Origin: Franconibacter pulveris DSM 19144
GTDB lineage: Bacteria > Pseudomonadota > Gammaproteobacteria > Enterobacterales > Enterobacteriaceae
Length of the DNA: 64,000 nt
Reading direction: 5' to 3'
Assembly: GCA_000621185.1 (NCBI GenBank)
Contig: KK211221.1
Location: 326,632 to 390,631 of the forward strand
Shown here: one piece after another, positions 18,532 to 29,686 of the stretch
Layout: every line of letters starts with the position of its first letter
Position numbering within the stretch: position 1 is the first letter of the stretch
The notes under the pieces: generated by a model
Told to the model about the DNA's origin: nothing
Database searches by the model: none
What the model saw: the letters and a program-made list of their open reading frames with translations, nothing else
Made by a program: the position numbers and the translations under genes

Positions 18532-19971
18532 TTACTCGCCGGACGGTTTGCGCGGCGCGCGGCGGCGGCGAGCGCCTTCACCGCCAGTACGCGCGCCGTT
18601 GTCGCCCAGGCGACGCGGACGATCGCCTGCGGGCTTGCCTTCAGCGCCCTGACGGCGCGGGCGCTCGCCAGCGGGCTTTGCACTTTCGCCCTGCGGACGA
18701 CGTGCACGTTCGCCTGCCGGTTTGGCGTTTTCTCCGCCTTCACGGCGCTGCGGCTGACCGCGACCGCCGCCCTGCCCCCGACCGCCGCGCTGCTGCTGGC
18801 GACCGTTGACGATAGGCTCCGCTTTGATGCTCGGGTCCGGCTCGAAGCCCGGGATCGCCAGGCGCGGAATTTCACGCTTGAGCAGGCGTTCGATGTCGCG
18901 CAGCAGCTTATGCTCGTCCACGCACACCAGCGAAAGCGCTTCGCCGGTCGCCGCGGCGCGGCCGGTACGGCCGATGCGGTGCACGTAATCTTCCGGTACG
19001 TTCGGCAGCTCGTAGTTCACCACGTGCGGCAGCTCTTCAATATCCAGGCCGCGGGCGGCGATGTCGGTCGCCACCAGCACGCGCAGGTCGCCGGACTTAA
19101 AGTCCGCCAGCGCCCGGGTGCGCGCGCCCTGGCTCTTGTTGCCGTGAATGGCGGCGGAGCGAATGCCGTCTTTGTTGAGCTGTTCGGCAAGGTGGTTGGC
19201 GCCATGTTTGGTACGGGTAAAGACCAGCACCTGCTGCCAGTTTTCTTTGCCGATAAGGTAAGAGAGCAACTCCCGCTTACGCTTCTTATCAACAAAATGC
19301 ACCTGCTGCGAAACCTGCTCAGAGGCGGTATTGCGGCGCGCCACTTCCACCTCTTCCGGGTTGTGCAGCAGCTTTTCCGCCAGCGCTTTAATGTCGTCGG
19401 AGAACGTAGCGGAGAACAGCAGGTTCTGACGCTTAGCGGGCAGCTTCGCCAGCACGCGGCGAATATCGTGGATAAAGCCCATGTCGAGCATGCGGTCCGC
19501 TTCATCGAGCACGAGAATTTCTACGTGGTCGAGCTTCACCGCGTTCTGGTGTTCAAGGTCAAGCAGACGGCCCGGGGTCGCCACCAGCACATCCACACCG
19601 CCGCGCAGCTTCATCATCTGCGGGTTGATGCTCACGCCGCCAAACACCACCAGCGAGCGGATGTTGAGGTATTTACTGTAATCGCGGACGTTTTCGCCCA
19701 CCTGCGCCGCCAGCTCGCGGGTCGGGGTGAGGATCAGCGCGCGCACCGGGCGGCGGCTTTTAGCGTGCGGTTCATTCTGGGTAAGACGCTGCAGCAGCGG
19801 CAGCGTAAAGCCCGCCGTTTTACCGGTGCCAGTCTGGGCGCTCGCCATCAGATCGCGACCGGACAGCACCACCGGGATCGCCTGGCGCTGAATGGGGGTC
19901 GGTTCGTGGTAGCCCTGTTCGGCAACCGCGCGAAGAATTTCCTGGCTTAAACCAAGTGAATCGAAAGACAT
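18532..19971 (-). CDS. rhlE: RhlE, DEAD-box ATP-dependent RNA helicase
   Basis: The protein acts in ribosome assembly and RNA remodelling. The 479-residue chain has all core motifs: Q-motif [35 protein letters not shown] (LFSATF) and HRIGRTGR (core about 1-375). The C-terminal tail is Gly/Arg-rich with three imperfect repeats of the type [11 protein letters not shown], making it longer than the roughly 454 residues of E. coli RhlE. Such tails bind RNA non-specifically. Confidence 0.95.
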   Translation of the reverse strand: MSFDSLGLSQEILRAVAEQGYHEPTPIQRQAIPVVLSGRDLMASAQTGTGKTAGFTLPLLQRLTQNEPHAKSRRPVRALILTPTRELAAQVGENVRDYSKYLNIRSLVVFGGVSINPQMMKLRGGVDVLVATPGRLLDLEHQNAVKLDHVEILVLDEADRMLDMGFIHDIRRVLAKLPAKRQNLLFSATFSDDIKALAEKLLHNPEEVEVARRNTASEQVSQQVHFVDKKRKRELLSYLIGKENWQQVLVFTRTKHGANHLAEQLNKDGIRSAAIHGNKSQGARTRALADFKSGDLRVLVATDIAARGLDIEELPHVVNYELPNVPEDYVHRIGRTGRAAATGEALSLVCVDEHKLLRDIERLLKREIPRLAIPGFEPDPSIKAEPIVNGRQQQRGGRGQGGGRGQPQRREGGENAKPAGERARRPQGESAKPAGERPRRQGAEGKPAGDRPRRLGDNGARTGGEGARRRRAPRKPSGE

Positions 19972-20175
19972 ATTTATTCCTGACTCGTCCCGACCGCAGA
20001 GGGTGTAGTTTCAGGGAGTCGAATGGCCGTCTGGCCGGAGCGGGACACAAACCACAATGTCGTGAAGGGCCGGAGTGTAGCAGTTTTTGTGAAGTACCGC
20101 ATAAATTCTCATGCTCGCACCGCCTCGCAAAATAATTCGCTGGCGCTGGACGACGGGTAAATCTTATACATAATC

Positions 20176-20195
20176 TTAATCAATCGATTGATTAA
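20176..20195 (+). promoter_or_regulatory. Perfect palindrome, probable CecR operator
   Basis: TTAATCAATCGATTGATTAA is a perfect 20-bp dyad ending 14 bp before cecR. TetR-family regulators bind such dyads at their own promoters, so autorepression of cecR-ybhGFSR is likely. It also lies in the region shared with the divergent rhlE promoter, which E. coli CecR is reported to control. Confidence 0.8.
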
Positions 20196-20209
20196 CTTTG
20201 TGGTGCCTT

Positions 20210-20890
20210 ATGAATAATTCCTCTTCGCCCTCCACCCAGCGCGGGGAACAGGCGCGAAACCAGCTTATCGCCGCTGCCATCGCCCAGTTTGGCGAATATG
20301 GTCTGCACGCCACCACGCGCGACATCGCCGCCGCCGCAGGGCAGAATATCGCCGCCATTACCTATTACTTCGGCTCGAAAGAAGATCTCTACATGGCCTC
20401 GGCGCAGTGGATAGCGGATTTCATCAGCCGCAACTTCCGCCCTCAGGCCGAGGCCGCCGACGCGCTGCTTCGCCAGCCTGCGCCGGAGAAAGCCGCCATC
20501 CGCGCCCTGATAGACGACGCCTGCCGCCAGATGATTCGCCTGCTGACGGCGGACGAAACGCTAAACATCAGCAAATTTATCTCCCGCGAACAGCTCTCCC
20601 CCACGGCGGCCTATCAACTGGTGCATACGCAGGTTATTTCCCCGCTGCATGAGCATTTCACCCGGTTAATCGCCCGCTATACCGGCTGCGATGAGCAGGC
20701 CACCGAAACCATTTTGCATACCCACGCGCTGCTCGGCGAGATTCTGGCGTTTCGCCTTGGCCGGGAAACGATCCTGCTGCGCGCGGGCTGGACACAGTTT
20801 GATGAAGAGAGAGCCGCGAGCATTCACCGGGTGGTGGCGCGCCATATTGACTGGATCCTGGACGGCCTGACGCAAGGAGAGAAACCATGA
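20210..20890 (+). CDS. cecR: CecR (YbiH), TetR-family regulator of the ybhGFSR efflux operon
   Basis: This is a 226-residue dimeric repressor. The N-terminal TetR helix-turn-helix is clear ([20 protein letters not shown], about 36-56), and the C-terminal CecR-type ligand domain contains [15 protein letters not shown]. In E. coli it controls ybhGFSR and rhlE and affects sensitivity to cefoperazone and chloramphenicol. The start at 20210 gives the E. coli-like MNNSS N-terminus; no strong ribosome-binding site is visible. Its stop overlaps the ybhG start (ATGA). Confidence 0.93.
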   Translation: MNNSSSPSTQRGEQARNQLIAAAIAQFGEYGLHATTRDIAAAAGQNIAAITYYFGSKEDLYMASAQWIADFISRNFRPQAEAADALLRQPAPEKAAIRALIDDACRQMIRLLTADETLNISKFISREQLSPTAAYQLVHTQVISPLHEHFTRLIARYTGCDEQATETILHTHALLGEILAFRLGRETILLRAGWTQFDEERAASIHRVVARHIDWILDGLTQGEKP

Positions 20891-21894
20891 AGAACAGAAA
20901 GCCGCTGTGGCTAATTTTGCTTGCAATAGCCGTGCTGGCGGCTGCCTGGGGCGGCTGGCGCTGGTATGAGAGCCGCCAGCGCGAGACGCTTACGCTATAT
21001 GGCAACGTGGATATCCGCACCGTCAACCTGAGCTTTCGCGTCGGCGGGCGGCTTAGCGCGCTGACGGTGGATGAAGGCGACACGGTAAAAGCCGGGCAGC
21101 TGCTTGGCGAACTCGACAAAGCACCGTATGAAAACGCGCTGTTGCAGGCCGAGGCAAATGTCACCGCCGCTCAGGCGAAATATGAACTGGTGATGGCCGG
21201 CTACCGCTCGGAAGAGATAGCCCAGGCCGCCGCCGCGGTACGCCAGGCGCAGGCCGCCTGGGACTATGCGCAGAGCTTTTTACAGCGCCAGCAGGGGCTG
21301 TGGCAACGGCGCGTTATCTCCGCCAACGACCTGGAGAATGCCCGTTCCTCGCGCGACCAGGCCCAGGCGCAGCTCAAATCGGCGCAGGATAAGCTAAGCC
21401 AGTTCCGCGCCGGGAACCGTCCGCAGGAAATAGCCCAGGCGAAAGCAAGCCTGCAACAGGCGCAGGCGCAGCTCGCGCAGGCGAAGCTTGATCTGCACGA
21501 TACGCAACTGGTGGCGCCTTCCGACGGCGTGCTGCTGACCCGCGCCGTGGAGCCGGGCACGATGTTGAACGCCGGCGGCACGGTATTGACCGTCTCGCTG
21601 ACGCGCCCGGTCTGGGTGCGCGCCTATGTCGACGAGGTGAATTTAAGCCAGGTTCAGCCGGGCCGGGAGGTGTTGATCTACACTGACAGCCGCCCCGATA
21701 AGCCCTACCACGGCAAAATCGGCTTTGTCTCCCCTACCGCCGAATTTACGCCGAAAAGCGTGGAAACCCCGGATCTGCGCACCGACCTGGTTTATCGCCT
21801 GCGCATTATCGTAAACGACGCGGACGGCGCACTTCGCCAGGGCATGCCGGCGACGCTCACCTTCAGCGACGGGGCGCGCGATGAACGCCGTTAA
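20887..21894 (+). CDS. ybhG: YbhG, HlyD-like membrane-fusion protein
   Basis: This 335-residue periplasmic adaptor links the YbhFSR ABC exporter to an outer-membrane channel. It has one N-terminal membrane anchor (about 5-22), a biotinyl-lipoyl-like domain ([20 protein letters not shown]), and a long Ala/Gln-rich alpha-helical hairpin (about 80-200, repeated QAQAQLAQA). The second lipoyl half and beta-barrel follow ([20 protein letters not shown]). It is translationally coupled to cecR and overlaps ybhF by 14 bases. Confidence 0.93.
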   Translation: MKNRKPLWLILLAIAVLAAAWGGWRWYESRQRETLTLYGNVDIRTVNLSFRVGGRLSALTVDEGDTVKAGQLLGELDKAPYENALLQAEANVTAAQAKYELVMAGYRSEEIAQAAAAVRQAQAAWDYAQSFLQRQQGLWQRRVISANDLENARSSRDQAQAQLKSAQDKLSQFRAGNRPQEIAQAKASLQQAQAQLAQAKLDLHDTQLVAPSDGVLLTRAVEPGTMLNAGGTVLTVSLTRPVWVRAYVDEVNLSQVQPGREVLIYTDSRPDKPYHGKIGFVSPTAEFTPKSVETPDLRTDLVYRLRIIVNDADGALRQGMPATLTFSDGARDERR

Positions 21895-23614
21895 GAACGC
21901 CATTCGCCTGCACGGGCTGGTTAAGCATTTCCCGGGCATGGAGAAACCCGCCGTCGCCCGGCTGGATGCGGAAATTCTGCCGGGCGGCGTAACCGGGCTG
22001 GTGGGGCCGGACGGCGCGGGAAAAACCACGCTGATGCGCATGCTGGCCGGGCTGCTGCGCCCGGATGAAGGCGAAGCGCAGGTGGCCGGGCTCGATCCGG
22101 TGCGCGACGACCACGCCCTGCACGCCGTACTCGGCTATATGCCGCAAAAATTCGGTCTGTATGAAGATTTAACGGTGCTGGAGAACCTGAATCTCTATGC
22201 CGACCTGCGCAGCGTCACCGGCGAGGCCCGCCGTGAAACCTTCAGACGCCTGCTGGCGTTTACGGCGCTTGCTCCCTTTACCGGGCGTCTGGCGGGCAAG
22301 CTTTCCGGCGGCATGAAGCAGAAGCTCGGCCTCGCCTGCACGCTGGTGGGGCAGCCGAAAGTGCTGCTGCTTGATGAACCCGGCGTTGGCGTCGACCCGA
22401 TCTCACGGCGCGAGCTGTGGCAGATGGTGCACGAGCTGGCAGGCGAAGGCATGCTTATTCTCTGGAGCACCTCCTATCTGGACGAGGCTGAACAGTGCCG
22501 GGACGTGCTGCTGATGAACGAAGGCGAACTGCTTTATCAGGGCGAGCCGAAGGCGCTTACGCAGCAGATGGCCGGGCGCAGCTTTCTGATGACCAGCCCC
22601 ACAACCGGCAACCGTCAGCTGTTGCAGCAGGCGCTAAAGCGCCCGGAAGTGAGCGACGGCATGATTCAGGGCCGTTCGGTACGCCTGATTTTGCGCCGGG
22701 AGGCGAACGCGCAAACGCTAAAACAGGCGCTGGCGCCGATCCAGCTTGAGGAGACCGCGCCGCGCTTTGAAGACGCGTTTATCGATCTTTTAGGCGGCGC
22801 CGGCTCGCGAGAGTCGCCGCTCGGCGCCATCCTGCATACGGTTGAAGGCGAGGCTTGCGAGACGGTCATCGAGGCGCGCAGCCTGACCAAGAAATTTGGC
22901 GACTTCGCCGCCACCGATGACGTGAGCTTTACGGTTCAGCGCGGCGAAATTTTCGGCCTGCTCGGCCCTAACGGCGCGGGCAAATCCACCACCTTCAAAA
23001 TGATGTGCGGCTTGCTGGTGCCCACATCAGGTAAGGCGCTGGTGCTGGATATGGATCTGAAAACCAGCTCCGGCAAAGCGCGCCAGCATCTGGGCTACAT
23101 GGCGCAGAAATTCTCGCTTTACGGCAACCTGACGGTTGAGCAGAACCTGCGCTTTTTCTCCGGCGTATATGGCCTGCGCGGCCGGGCGCAGAACGACAAA
23201 ATCGCCAGCATGAGCGAGGCTTTCGGCTTGAACGCGATTTTTCGCCAGCCCACCGACGCCCTGCCGCTCGGCTTCAAGCAGCGGCTGGCGCTGGCCTGTT
23301 CGCTGATGCACGAGCCGGACATTCTCTTTTTGGACGAACCCACCTCCGGCGTCGACCCGCTCACCCGCCGTGAGTTCTGGCTGCATATCAACAGCATGGT
23401 GGAAAAAGGGGTGACGGTGATGGTAACCACTCACTTTATGGACGAGGCGGAGTACTGCGACCGCATCGGGTTGGTCTATCACGGGCAGCTTATCGCCCAC
23501 GGCACGCCGGACTCCCTTAAGCGCGAGGCGGCGCAGAGTGAGCAGGAAGACCCGACCATGGAGCAGGCGTTTATCCGGCTGATTGAGCAATGGGATAAGG
23601 AGCACGCGAAATGA
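21881..23614 (+). CDS. ybhF: YbhF, double ATPase of the YbhFSR exporter
   Basis: This 577-residue protein fuses two ABC nucleotide-binding domains. Domain 1 has GPDGAGKTT (about 45-53), LSGGMKQK and [12 protein letters not shown]; domain 2 has GPNGAGKST (about 365-373), a diverged signature LPLGFKQRL and [12 protein letters not shown]. The odd signature of domain 2 is shared by the E. coli family as far as I recall. It powers YbhS/YbhR in efflux of antibiotics and possibly cations. It is coupled to both neighbours. Confidence 0.95.
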   Translation: MNAVKNAIRLHGLVKHFPGMEKPAVARLDAEILPGGVTGLVGPDGAGKTTLMRMLAGLLRPDEGEAQVAGLDPVRDDHALHAVLGYMPQKFGLYEDLTVLENLNLYADLRSVTGEARRETFRRLLAFTALAPFTGRLAGKLSGGMKQKLGLACTLVGQPKVLLLDEPGVGVDPISRRELWQMVHELAGEGMLILWSTSYLDEAEQCRDVLLMNEGELLYQGEPKALTQQMAGRSFLMTSPTTGNRQLLQQALKRPEVSDGMIQGRSVRLILRREANAQTLKQALAPIQLEETAPRFEDAFIDLLGGAGSRESPLGAILHTVEGEACETVIEARSLTKKFGDFAATDDVSFTVQRGEIFGLLGPNGAGKSTTFKMMCGLLVPTSGKALVLDMDLKTSSGKARQHLGYMAQKFSLYGNLTVEQNLRFFSGVYGLRGRAQNDKIASMSEAFGLNAIFRQPTDALPLGFKQRLALACSLMHEPDILFLDEPTSGVDPLTRREFWLHINSMVEKGVTVMVTTHFMDEAEYCDRIGLVYHGQLIAHGTPDSLKREAAQSEQEDPTMEQAFIRLIEQWDKEHAK

Positions 23615-24750
23615 GCGTTCACTCACAGGCTTTTTCCTGGCGACGCGTCCGCGCGCTGTGCGTCAAAGAGACGCGGCAGATCCTGCGCGACCCCAGCAGC
23701 TGGCTTATCGCCATGGTTATTCCGCTGCTGCTGCTTTTTATTTTCGGCTACGGCATAAATCTGGACTCCAGCCGCCTGCATGTGGGCGTCTTGCTGGAGG
23801 AGCGCAGCGAAGAGGCGTTGGATTTTACGCATGCCATCAGCGCCTCGCCCTTTATCGCCGCCACGGTCAGCAGCAATCGTCAGCAGTTAATCAACCTGAT
23901 GCAGGGCGGAAAAATTCGCGGCATCGTGGTTATCCCGAACAACTTCGCCGCCCTCATGGCGCGCAGCAACGATACCGCCCACGTACAGGTGATAACCGAC
24001 GGCAGCGAGCCCAACACCGCTAACTTCGTGCAGGGTTATCTGCAGGGGATCTGGCAAATCTGGCAGACCCAGCGCGCGCAAGACCGGGGCGAAAGCGTCG
24101 AGCCGCTTATCGATGTGCAGCTGCGCTATTGGTTTAACCCCGCCGCCATCAGCCAGCACTTTATTATTCCCGGTGCGGTGACCATCATCATGACGGTGAT
24201 AGGCGCTATCCTCACGTCGCTTGTGGTGGCGCGTGAATGGGAGCGCGGGACCATGGAAGCGCTGCTTTCCACCGAAGTGACGCGCACCGAGCTGCTGCTC
24301 TGCAAGCTTATCCCCTACTACTTCCTTGGCATGCTGGCAATGCTGCTTTGCATGCTGGTCTCGGTCTTTATTCTGGGGGTGCCTTACCGCGGCTCACTGC
24401 TGTTGCTGTTTCTCATCTCCAGCCTGTTTTTACTCAGCACGCTGGGCATGGGGCTGCTTATCTCGACGCTTACCCGCAATCAGTTCAACGCCGCCCAGGT
24501 GGCGCTGAACGCGGCGTTTCTGCCGTCAGTCATGCTCTCGGGGTTTATTTTCCAGATAGACAGCATGCCTGCCGCCATACGGGTGGTGACTTATATCATT
24601 CCGGCGCGCTATTTCGTCAGCACCCTGCAAAGCCTGTTTCTGGCGGGAAATATTCCGGCGGTGCTGGTAGTCAATACGCTCTTCCTGGTGGCTTCGGCCG
24701 TGGTGTTTATCGGGTTGACCTGGCTTAAAACCCGTCGGCGGCTCGATTAA
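23611..24750 (+). CDS. ybhS: YbhS, ABC-2 type exporter permease
   Basis: This inner-membrane half-permease has 379 residues (E. coli 377). An N-terminal TM (about 30-50) is followed by a large periplasmic domain (50-170) and five C-terminal TM segments from [19 protein letters not shown] onward. [16 protein letters not shown] is the ABC-2 coupling motif. Its ATG overlaps the ybhF stop (ATGA). It is expected to pair with YbhR. Confidence 0.94.
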   Translation: MSVHSQAFSWRRVRALCVKETRQILRDPSSWLIAMVIPLLLLFIFGYGINLDSSRLHVGVLLEERSEEALDFTHAISASPFIAATVSSNRQQLINLMQGGKIRGIVVIPNNFAALMARSNDTAHVQVITDGSEPNTANFVQGYLQGIWQIWQTQRAQDRGESVEPLIDVQLRYWFNPAAISQHFIIPGAVTIIMTVIGAILTSLVVAREWERGTMEALLSTEVTRTELLLCKLIPYYFLGMLAMLLCMLVSVFILGVPYRGSLLLLFLISSLFLLSTLGMGLLISTLTRNQFNAAQVALNAAFLPSVMLSGFIFQIDSMPAAIRVVTYIIPARYFVSTLQSLFLAGNIPAVLVVNTLFLVASAVVFIGLTWLKTRRRLD

Positions 24751-24759
24751 GGAGGCAGA

Positions 24760-25866
24760 ATGTTTTATCGCTTATGGACGCTTATCCGCAAAGAGTTGCA
24801 GTCGCTGCTGCGCGAGCCGCAGACCCGCGCCATCCTCATCATGCCAGTCTTGCTGCAGGTGCTGCTGTTCCCTTTCGCCGCCACGCTTGAGGTCACTAAC
24901 GCCACTATCGCTATCTATAACGAAGACAACGGCGCGCACTCTATCGAGCTGACGCAGCGCTTTGCACGCGCTAAGGCTTTCAGCGAAGTGCGAATGCTCA
25001 ACAGCGCGCAGGCGATCCGCCCGACGCTCGACACGCAAAAAGCGCTGCTGCTGATCCGCTTTCCGGCAGACTTCTCCCGCAAGCTGTCACGCCTTGAGCC
25101 CGCGCCGCTGCAAATTATCCTCGACGGGCGCAACTCCAACAGCGCCCAGATAGCGGCCAACTATTTGCAGGAGATAGTGAAGGATTACCAACTGGAGTTG
25201 CTGGAGGGCAAGCCGAAGCCGAACAACAGCGAGCTGGTGGTGCGCAACTGGTATAACCCGAACCTGGATTACAAATGGTTTATCGTGCCTTCGCTTATCG
25301 CCATGATAACCACCATCGGGGTGATGATTGTCACCTCCCTTTCGGTGGCGCGGGAGCGCGAACAGGGCACGCTCGACCAGCTGCTGGTCTCGCCGCTGGC
25401 CACCTGGCAGATTTTTGTCGGCAAGGCGGTGCCGGCGCTGGTTGTGGCGACCTTTCAGGCCACTATCGTGCTGGGCGCAGGCATCTGGGGCTATGACATC
25501 CCCTTCTCCGGCTCGCTCGCGCTCTTTTACTTCACCATGCTTATTTACGGGCTGTCGCTGGTGGGCTTTGGGCTGTTGATTTCCGCACTCTGCGCGACGC
25601 AGCAGCAGGCGTTTATCGGCGTGTTTGTCTTTATGATGCCGGCGATTTTGCTATCCGGGTATGTCTCGCCGGTAGAGAACATGCCGGTGTGGCTGCAAAA
25701 CCTCACCTGGGCGAACCCGATTCGTCACTTTACCGATATTACTAAAGCGATTTATTTAAAGGATGCGAGTCTGGAGATTATCTGGCGGAGCTTGTGGCCG
25801 CTACTGGTCATCGCGGCCACGACGGGGTCAGCGGCCTACGCGATGTTTCGGCGCAAAATCGCCTGA
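24760..25866 (+). CDS. ybhR: YbhR, ABC-2 type exporter permease
   Basis: This 368-residue paralogue of YbhS has the same architecture: an N-terminal TM, a periplasmic domain, then five TMs with [17 protein letters not shown] as coupling motif. It starts nine bases after ybhS, with AGGAGG inside the gap. As last gene of cecR-ybhGFSR it runs 39 bases into the converging ybhQ without an obvious terminator. Confidence 0.94.
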   Translation: MFYRLWTLIRKELQSLLREPQTRAILIMPVLLQVLLFPFAATLEVTNATIAIYNEDNGAHSIELTQRFARAKAFSEVRMLNSAQAIRPTLDTQKALLLIRFPADFSRKLSRLEPAPLQIILDGRNSNSAQIAANYLQEIVKDYQLELLEGKPKPNNSELVVRNWYNPNLDYKWFIVPSLIAMITTIGVMIVTSLSVAREREQGTLDQLLVSPLATWQIFVGKAVPALVVATFQATIVLGAGIWGYDIPFSGSLALFYFTMLIYGLSLVGFGLLISALCATQQQAFIGVFVFMMPAILLSGYVSPVENMPVWLQNLTWANPIRHFTDITKAIYLKDASLEIIWRSLWPLLVIAATTGSAAYAMFRRKIA

Positions 25867-26244
25867 ATGGCGCTTACGCTCTTTTACCAGCAACGAGACC
25901 AGCGCCGGGCCCGCCAGCATGGCGAGACCCGCCAGCGCCAGCAGCCAGTTATTGTGCAGAACGCGGGAGAGCAGCCACAGCGCGATAAGCGACGTGCCGA
26001 AATACCAGGTGGTGGTGAGCTCTTCCAGAAAATCGCCCACATCGCGCCAGAGGCCTTCATGGTGGCGCTGCAGCATCAACATCAACAGCACCGTCACGCC
26101 GTAAAGCAGGCATAAACCCAGCCCGACGCGCACCAGCGAGCCGCTAAGCCAGCCGGCGACCAGAAGCGCGATAACCGCCAGATGCAGAACAATCTGCCAG
26201 CAACTCAGGCCCGTTACGACGCGAATTTGTTGTTGCCACCTCAT
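25828..26244 (-). CDS. ybhQ: YbhQ, small inner-membrane protein
   Basis: A 138-residue protein with four predicted TM segments, matching E. coli YbhQ (136 residues) in the TGLSCWQI and [10 protein letters not shown] regions. Function is unknown. A second ATG three codons upstream (26253) directly abuts GGAGG and is therefore badly spaced; the ATG at 26244 has nine nt spacing and gives the E. coli-like MRWQQ start. Its 3' end overlaps ybhR by 39 bp. Confidence 0.88.
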   Translation of the reverse strand: MRWQQQIRVVTGLSCWQIVLHLAVIALLVAGWLSGSLVRVGLGLCLLYGVTVLLMLMLQRHHEGLWRDVGDFLEELTTTWYFGTSLIALWLLSRVLHNNWLLALAGLAMLAGPALVSLLVKERKRHSGDFAPKHRVGR

Positions 26245-26379
26245 GGCTTCCATCCTCCGGGATTTTTCACTGATAACTGAGAGTACCGCACTTTACGGAA
26301 AATTCCGTAAGCCCGCACCTTTTTGTGACTAAGACTACACTTTATTTCCATCAGGACAGCGAAACGTGACGGGAGAAAC

Positions 26380-27141
26380 ATGGCAGGGAAAACACAGCGA
26401 TTTTCATTCAAAGTGCTCACCATCAACACGCACAAAGGATTTACCGCTTTTAACCGGCGCTTTATTTTGCCGGAACTACGGGATGCGGTAAGGACGGTTT
26501 CCGCAGATATTGTCTGCCTGCAGGAAGTCATGGGCGCGCATGAAGTGCATCCAATGCACGTCGAGAACTGGCCGGATACCACGCATTATGAGTTTCTGGC
26601 CGATACGATGTGGAGCGACTACGCCTATGGGCGAAACGCCGTCTATCCGGAAGGGCATCACGGCAACGCGGTGCTCTCCCGCTTTCCGATTGAGCAGTAT
26701 GAGAACCTGGACGTCTCGGTGGATGGGCATGAAAAGCGCGGGTTGCTGCACTGTCAAATCTCTCCCCCCTCGTTCGATAAAACGCTGCATGTTATTTGTG
26801 TTCATTTGGGCCTGAAGGAGGCGCATCGTCAGGAACAGCTCAACATGCTGGCGGAGCTGGTAAACAGCCTGCCGGATGGCGAGCCGGTAGTGGTAGCAGG
26901 CGATTTTAACGACTGGCGACAGCAGGCGAACCGCTTTTTGCATCAGCACACGGGGCTTGATGAAGTGTTCACCCGGGCCTATGGCCGCCCGGCGCGCACA
27001 TTTCCGGTTCGCTTCCCACTGCTGCGCCTTGATCGCATCTACGTGAAAAACGCCACGGTCAGCGCCCCGACCGCGCTGCCGCTGCGTACCTGGCGACACC
27101 TTTCCGATCATGCCCCTCTGGCTGTGGAGATTCATCTATGA
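26380..27141 (+). CDS. ybhP: YbhP, endonuclease/exonuclease/phosphatase-family protein
   Basis: The 253 residues match E. coli YbhP. The EEP metallophosphoesterase signature residues are present: [16 protein letters not shown] (Glu metal ligand), GDFNDWRQ and the terminal LSDHAPL (His). The substrate is unknown. Its stop overlaps the start of clsB, and in E. coli YbhP is needed with ClsB for phosphatidylglycerol synthesis, so it may modify or supply a lipid substrate; that link is established for the ClsB operon, not seen here. Confidence 0.93.
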   Translation: MAGKTQRFSFKVLTINTHKGFTAFNRRFILPELRDAVRTVSADIVCLQEVMGAHEVHPMHVENWPDTTHYEFLADTMWSDYAYGRNAVYPEGHHGNAVLSRFPIEQYENLDVSVDGHEKRGLLHCQISPPSFDKTLHVICVHLGLKEAHRQEQLNMLAELVNSLPDGEPVVVAGDFNDWRQQANRFLHQHTGLDEVFTRAYGRPARTFPVRFPLLRLDRIYVKNATVSAPTALPLRTWRHLSDHAPLAVEIHL

Positions 27142-28382
27142 AACCCACCTGGCGCGATGGCAACCGCATACAGTTGCTCGAAAACGGGGATGAGTACTAT
27201 CCGGCGGTGTTTGCCGCCATTAACAAAGCGAAAAGCAAAATTTTTCTCGAAACCTTTATCTGGTTCGAGGATGAGGTCGGCCGACAGCTGCACGCGGTTC
27301 TCCTGCGCGCGGCGCAGCGCGGCGTCAGCATTGAAGTGCTGCTGGACGGCTACGGCTCGCCAGACCTCAGCGACAGCTTCGTCAACGAGCTCACCGCCGC
27401 AGGCGTAATATTCCGCTATTACGACCCGCGCAAGCCGCTGTTCGGCATGCGCACCAACCTCTTTCGCCGCATGCACCGCAAAATTGTGGTGATTGACGGC
27501 AACGTGGCTTTTGTCGGCGGCATTAACTACTCCGCCGAGCATATGTCCGACTACGGCCCGGAAGCGAAACAGGATTACGCGGTGCGGGTGGAAGGCCCGG
27601 TGGTGCAGGATATCTACCAGTTTGTGCTGAGCAACCTGCCGGAAAACGAGCAGGCGGGCCGCTGGTGGCGGCGTCGACGTCAGCAGGCGGCGGACAACAT
27701 CACGCCGGGCGAAGCCCAGGCGCTGTTTGTCTGGCGCGACAACGAAGAGCACCGGGACGACATCGAACGTTATTACCTGAAAATGCTCGCCAACGCGAAG
27801 AAAGAGGTGATCATCGCCAACGCCTATTTCTTCCCCGGCTACCGTCTGCTGCACGCCATGCGCAATGCAGCGCGGCGCGGCGTGCGCGTGAAGCTAATCG
27901 TGCAGGGTGAGCCAGATATGCCTATCGTTAAAGTAGGCGCGCGACTGCTTTACAACTATCTGGTGAAAGGCGGCGTGCAGGTGTTTGAATATTTGCGTCG
28001 CCCGCTGCACGGTAAAGTGGCGCTGATGGATGACCACTGGGCAACGGTCGGCTCAAGCAACCTTGACCCGCTGAGCCTCTCTCTCAATCTGGAGGCGAAC
28101 CTTATCATCCATGACCGGCATTTTAACCAGACGCTGCGCGACAACCTTAACAGGCTTATCCGCGAAGATTCTAAACAGGTTGATGAAAGCATGCTGCCGC
28201 GGCGTACGTGGTGGAATCTGACGAAAAGCGTGCTGGCGTTCCACTTTTTGCGCCACTTCCCGGCGCTGGTCGGCTGGCTGCCCGCCCACACACCGCGGCT
28301 GGCGCTGGTTAACCCGCCCGTGCAACCTGAAATCGAAACCCAGGACCGGGTTGAAACGGATAATCCGGGAGTAAAACCCTGA
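27138..28382 (+). CDS. clsB: ClsB, cardiolipin synthase B
   Basis: This phospholipase-D-superfamily enzyme condenses phosphatidylglycerol to cardiolipin at the inner membrane. The 414 residues contain two HKD motifs: [16 protein letters not shown] (about 113-128) and [21 protein letters not shown] (split around 288-308). It is coupled to ybhP (ATGA overlap) and to ybhN, whose start shares one base with its stop. The length matches E. coli ClsB (413). Confidence 0.95.
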   Translation: MKPTWRDGNRIQLLENGDEYYPAVFAAINKAKSKIFLETFIWFEDEVGRQLHAVLLRAAQRGVSIEVLLDGYGSPDLSDSFVNELTAAGVIFRYYDPRKPLFGMRTNLFRRMHRKIVVIDGNVAFVGGINYSAEHMSDYGPEAKQDYAVRVEGPVVQDIYQFVLSNLPENEQAGRWWRRRRQQAADNITPGEAQALFVWRDNEEHRDDIERYYLKMLANAKKEVIIANAYFFPGYRLLHAMRNAARRGVRVKLIVQGEPDMPIVKVGARLLYNYLVKGGVQVFEYLRRPLHGKVALMDDHWATVGSSNLDPLSLSLNLEANLIIHDRHFNQTLRDNLNRLIREDSKQVDESMLPRRTWWNLTKSVLAFHFLRHFPALVGWLPAHTPRLALVNPPVQPEIETQDRVETDNPGVKP

Positions 28383-29437
28383 TGGCGAAATCACATCCGA
28401 AATGGCGTAAAGCGAAAAAGATCCTTACCTGGCTGTTCTTTATCGCCGTTATTGTCCTGATTGTGCTTTATGCGCAAAAAGTGGACTGGGAAGAGGTCTG
28501 GAAGGTTATCCGCGATTACAATCGCACCGCGCTGTTAAGCGCTATCGCGCTGGTGATTGTCAGCTATGTGCTGTACGGCTTTTACGACCTGCTCGGGCGC
28601 GCCTACTGCGGCCATAAGCTTGCCAAAAGGCAAGTGATGCTGGTGTCGTTTATCTGCTACGCCTTTAACCTGACGCTCAGCACCTGGGTGGGCGGTGTGG
28701 GGATGCGCTACCGGCTCTATTCACGGCTTGGGCTGCCGGGCAGCACCATCACGCGCATCTTCTCACTCAGCATCACCACTAACTGGCTTGGTTACATTCT
28801 GCTGGGCGGGGTGATATTCAGCATTGGCGTCGTTCAGTTGCCCGCACACTGGTATATCAATGAAAGCACGCTGCGCATTATTGGTCTCGCGCTGCTGGCG
28901 TTTATTGGGTTTTATCTCTGGGCCTGCGGTTTTGCGAAACGCCGTCATATGACCATCAAAGGACAGAAGCTGGTCTTGCCGTCGTGGAAGTTCGCTATCG
29001 TCCAGTTGCTTATCTCCAGCGCGAACTGGATGGCGATGGGGGCGATAATCTGGCTGTTGCTCGGCCAGCAGGTGGACTATTTCTTCGTGCTGGGCGTGCT
29101 GCTGGTGAGCAGCATCGCCGGGGTTATCATCCATATTCCGGCGGGTATCGGCGTGCTGGAAGCGGTGTTTATCGCCCTGCTGGCGGGCGAACATGTCAGC
29201 CATGGCGCCATCATCGCCGCCCTGCTCGCCTATCGCATGCTCTATTTCTTCGCTCCGCTGCTCATCGCCATCATCTGTTATCTGGTGCTGGAAAGCCGCG
29301 CGAAGAAACTGCGGGCGAAAAACGAGAAAAAGCTCGCCAGCGCAGAACAGAAGTCCGGCACGCCGGATGAGAATCGGGTGGAGAGCCATACGAAAGAGGC
29401 GCGCTTTACGCCGAGAGAAGGAGAGGTAAAAGGGTAA
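28382..29437 (+). CDS. ybhN: YbhN, UPF0104/LPG-synthase-TM family membrane protein
   Basis: This inner-membrane protein has about eight TM segments and the family signature YDLLGRAYCGHKLAKRQV with STWVGGVGMRYRLY. The family is related to the flippase part of MprF; the exact function of YbhN is unknown. At 351 residues it is about 33 longer than E. coli YbhN (318), owing to a charged C-terminal tail (KNEKKLASAEQKSGTPDENR...). It ends the ybhP-clsB-ybhN operon. Confidence 0.92.
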   Translation: MAKSHPKWRKAKKILTWLFFIAVIVLIVLYAQKVDWEEVWKVIRDYNRTALLSAIALVIVSYVLYGFYDLLGRAYCGHKLAKRQVMLVSFICYAFNLTLSTWVGGVGMRYRLYSRLGLPGSTITRIFSLSITTNWLGYILLGGVIFSIGVVQLPAHWYINESTLRIIGLALLAFIGFYLWACGFAKRRHMTIKGQKLVLPSWKFAIVQLLISSANWMAMGAIIWLLLGQQVDYFFVLGVLLVSSIAGVIIHIPAGIGVLEAVFIALLAGEHVSHGAIIAALLAYRMLYFFAPLLIAIICYLVLESRAKKLRAKNEKKLASAEQKSGTPDENRVESHTKEARFTPREGEVKG

Positions 29438-29461
29438 GCGCGGCGCTCAGGCGACAAGCTA

Positions 29462-29640
29462 TAAGGCGGGTGGCGCGACGCTAACCCGCCCTGCAAAACC
29501 CAAACCGTTCTCCTGCCACCGCGACACAGCCCTCCCCACACTGACTACGGCGGCGCCCGTTCAGGGCCGCCTGTGGGGAACATCCGGCGCTAACGAATGT
29601 CCTTCGCGCCGGGTCACACGTCAGCGCGCACCTTGCCCCG
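29462..29640. repeat. Palindrome-rich intergenic region between ybhN and ybhL
   Basis: Three inverted repeats fill this convergent gap. 29462-29492 is a GGCGGGTGGCGC ... CTAACCCGCC unit related to 18401-18431. 29533-29579 folds TCCCCACA and GGCGGC against GCCGCCTGTGGGGA, with an 8-nt bulge. 29582-29611 pairs CCGGCGC with GCGCCGG. No open reading frame is convincing. Confidence 0.55.
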
Positions 29641-29644
29641 CGCA

Positions 29645-29672
29645 TAAAAAAACCCTCCGCAGAGGGTTTTTA
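29645..29672 (-). terminator. ybhL terminator (bidirectional)
   Basis: AAAAACCCTC / GAGGGTTTTT stem with a CGCA loop, flanked by A and T runs on both sides. It serves the minus-strand ybhL and probably also ybhN. Confidence 0.85.
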
Positions 29673-29686
29673 TCCATCAAAACAGC

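Noticed and set aside
18910..19950. 346-codon frame antisense to rhlE
   Set aside because: It lies wholly inside a strongly conserved DEAD-box gene and encodes a low-complexity shadow product.
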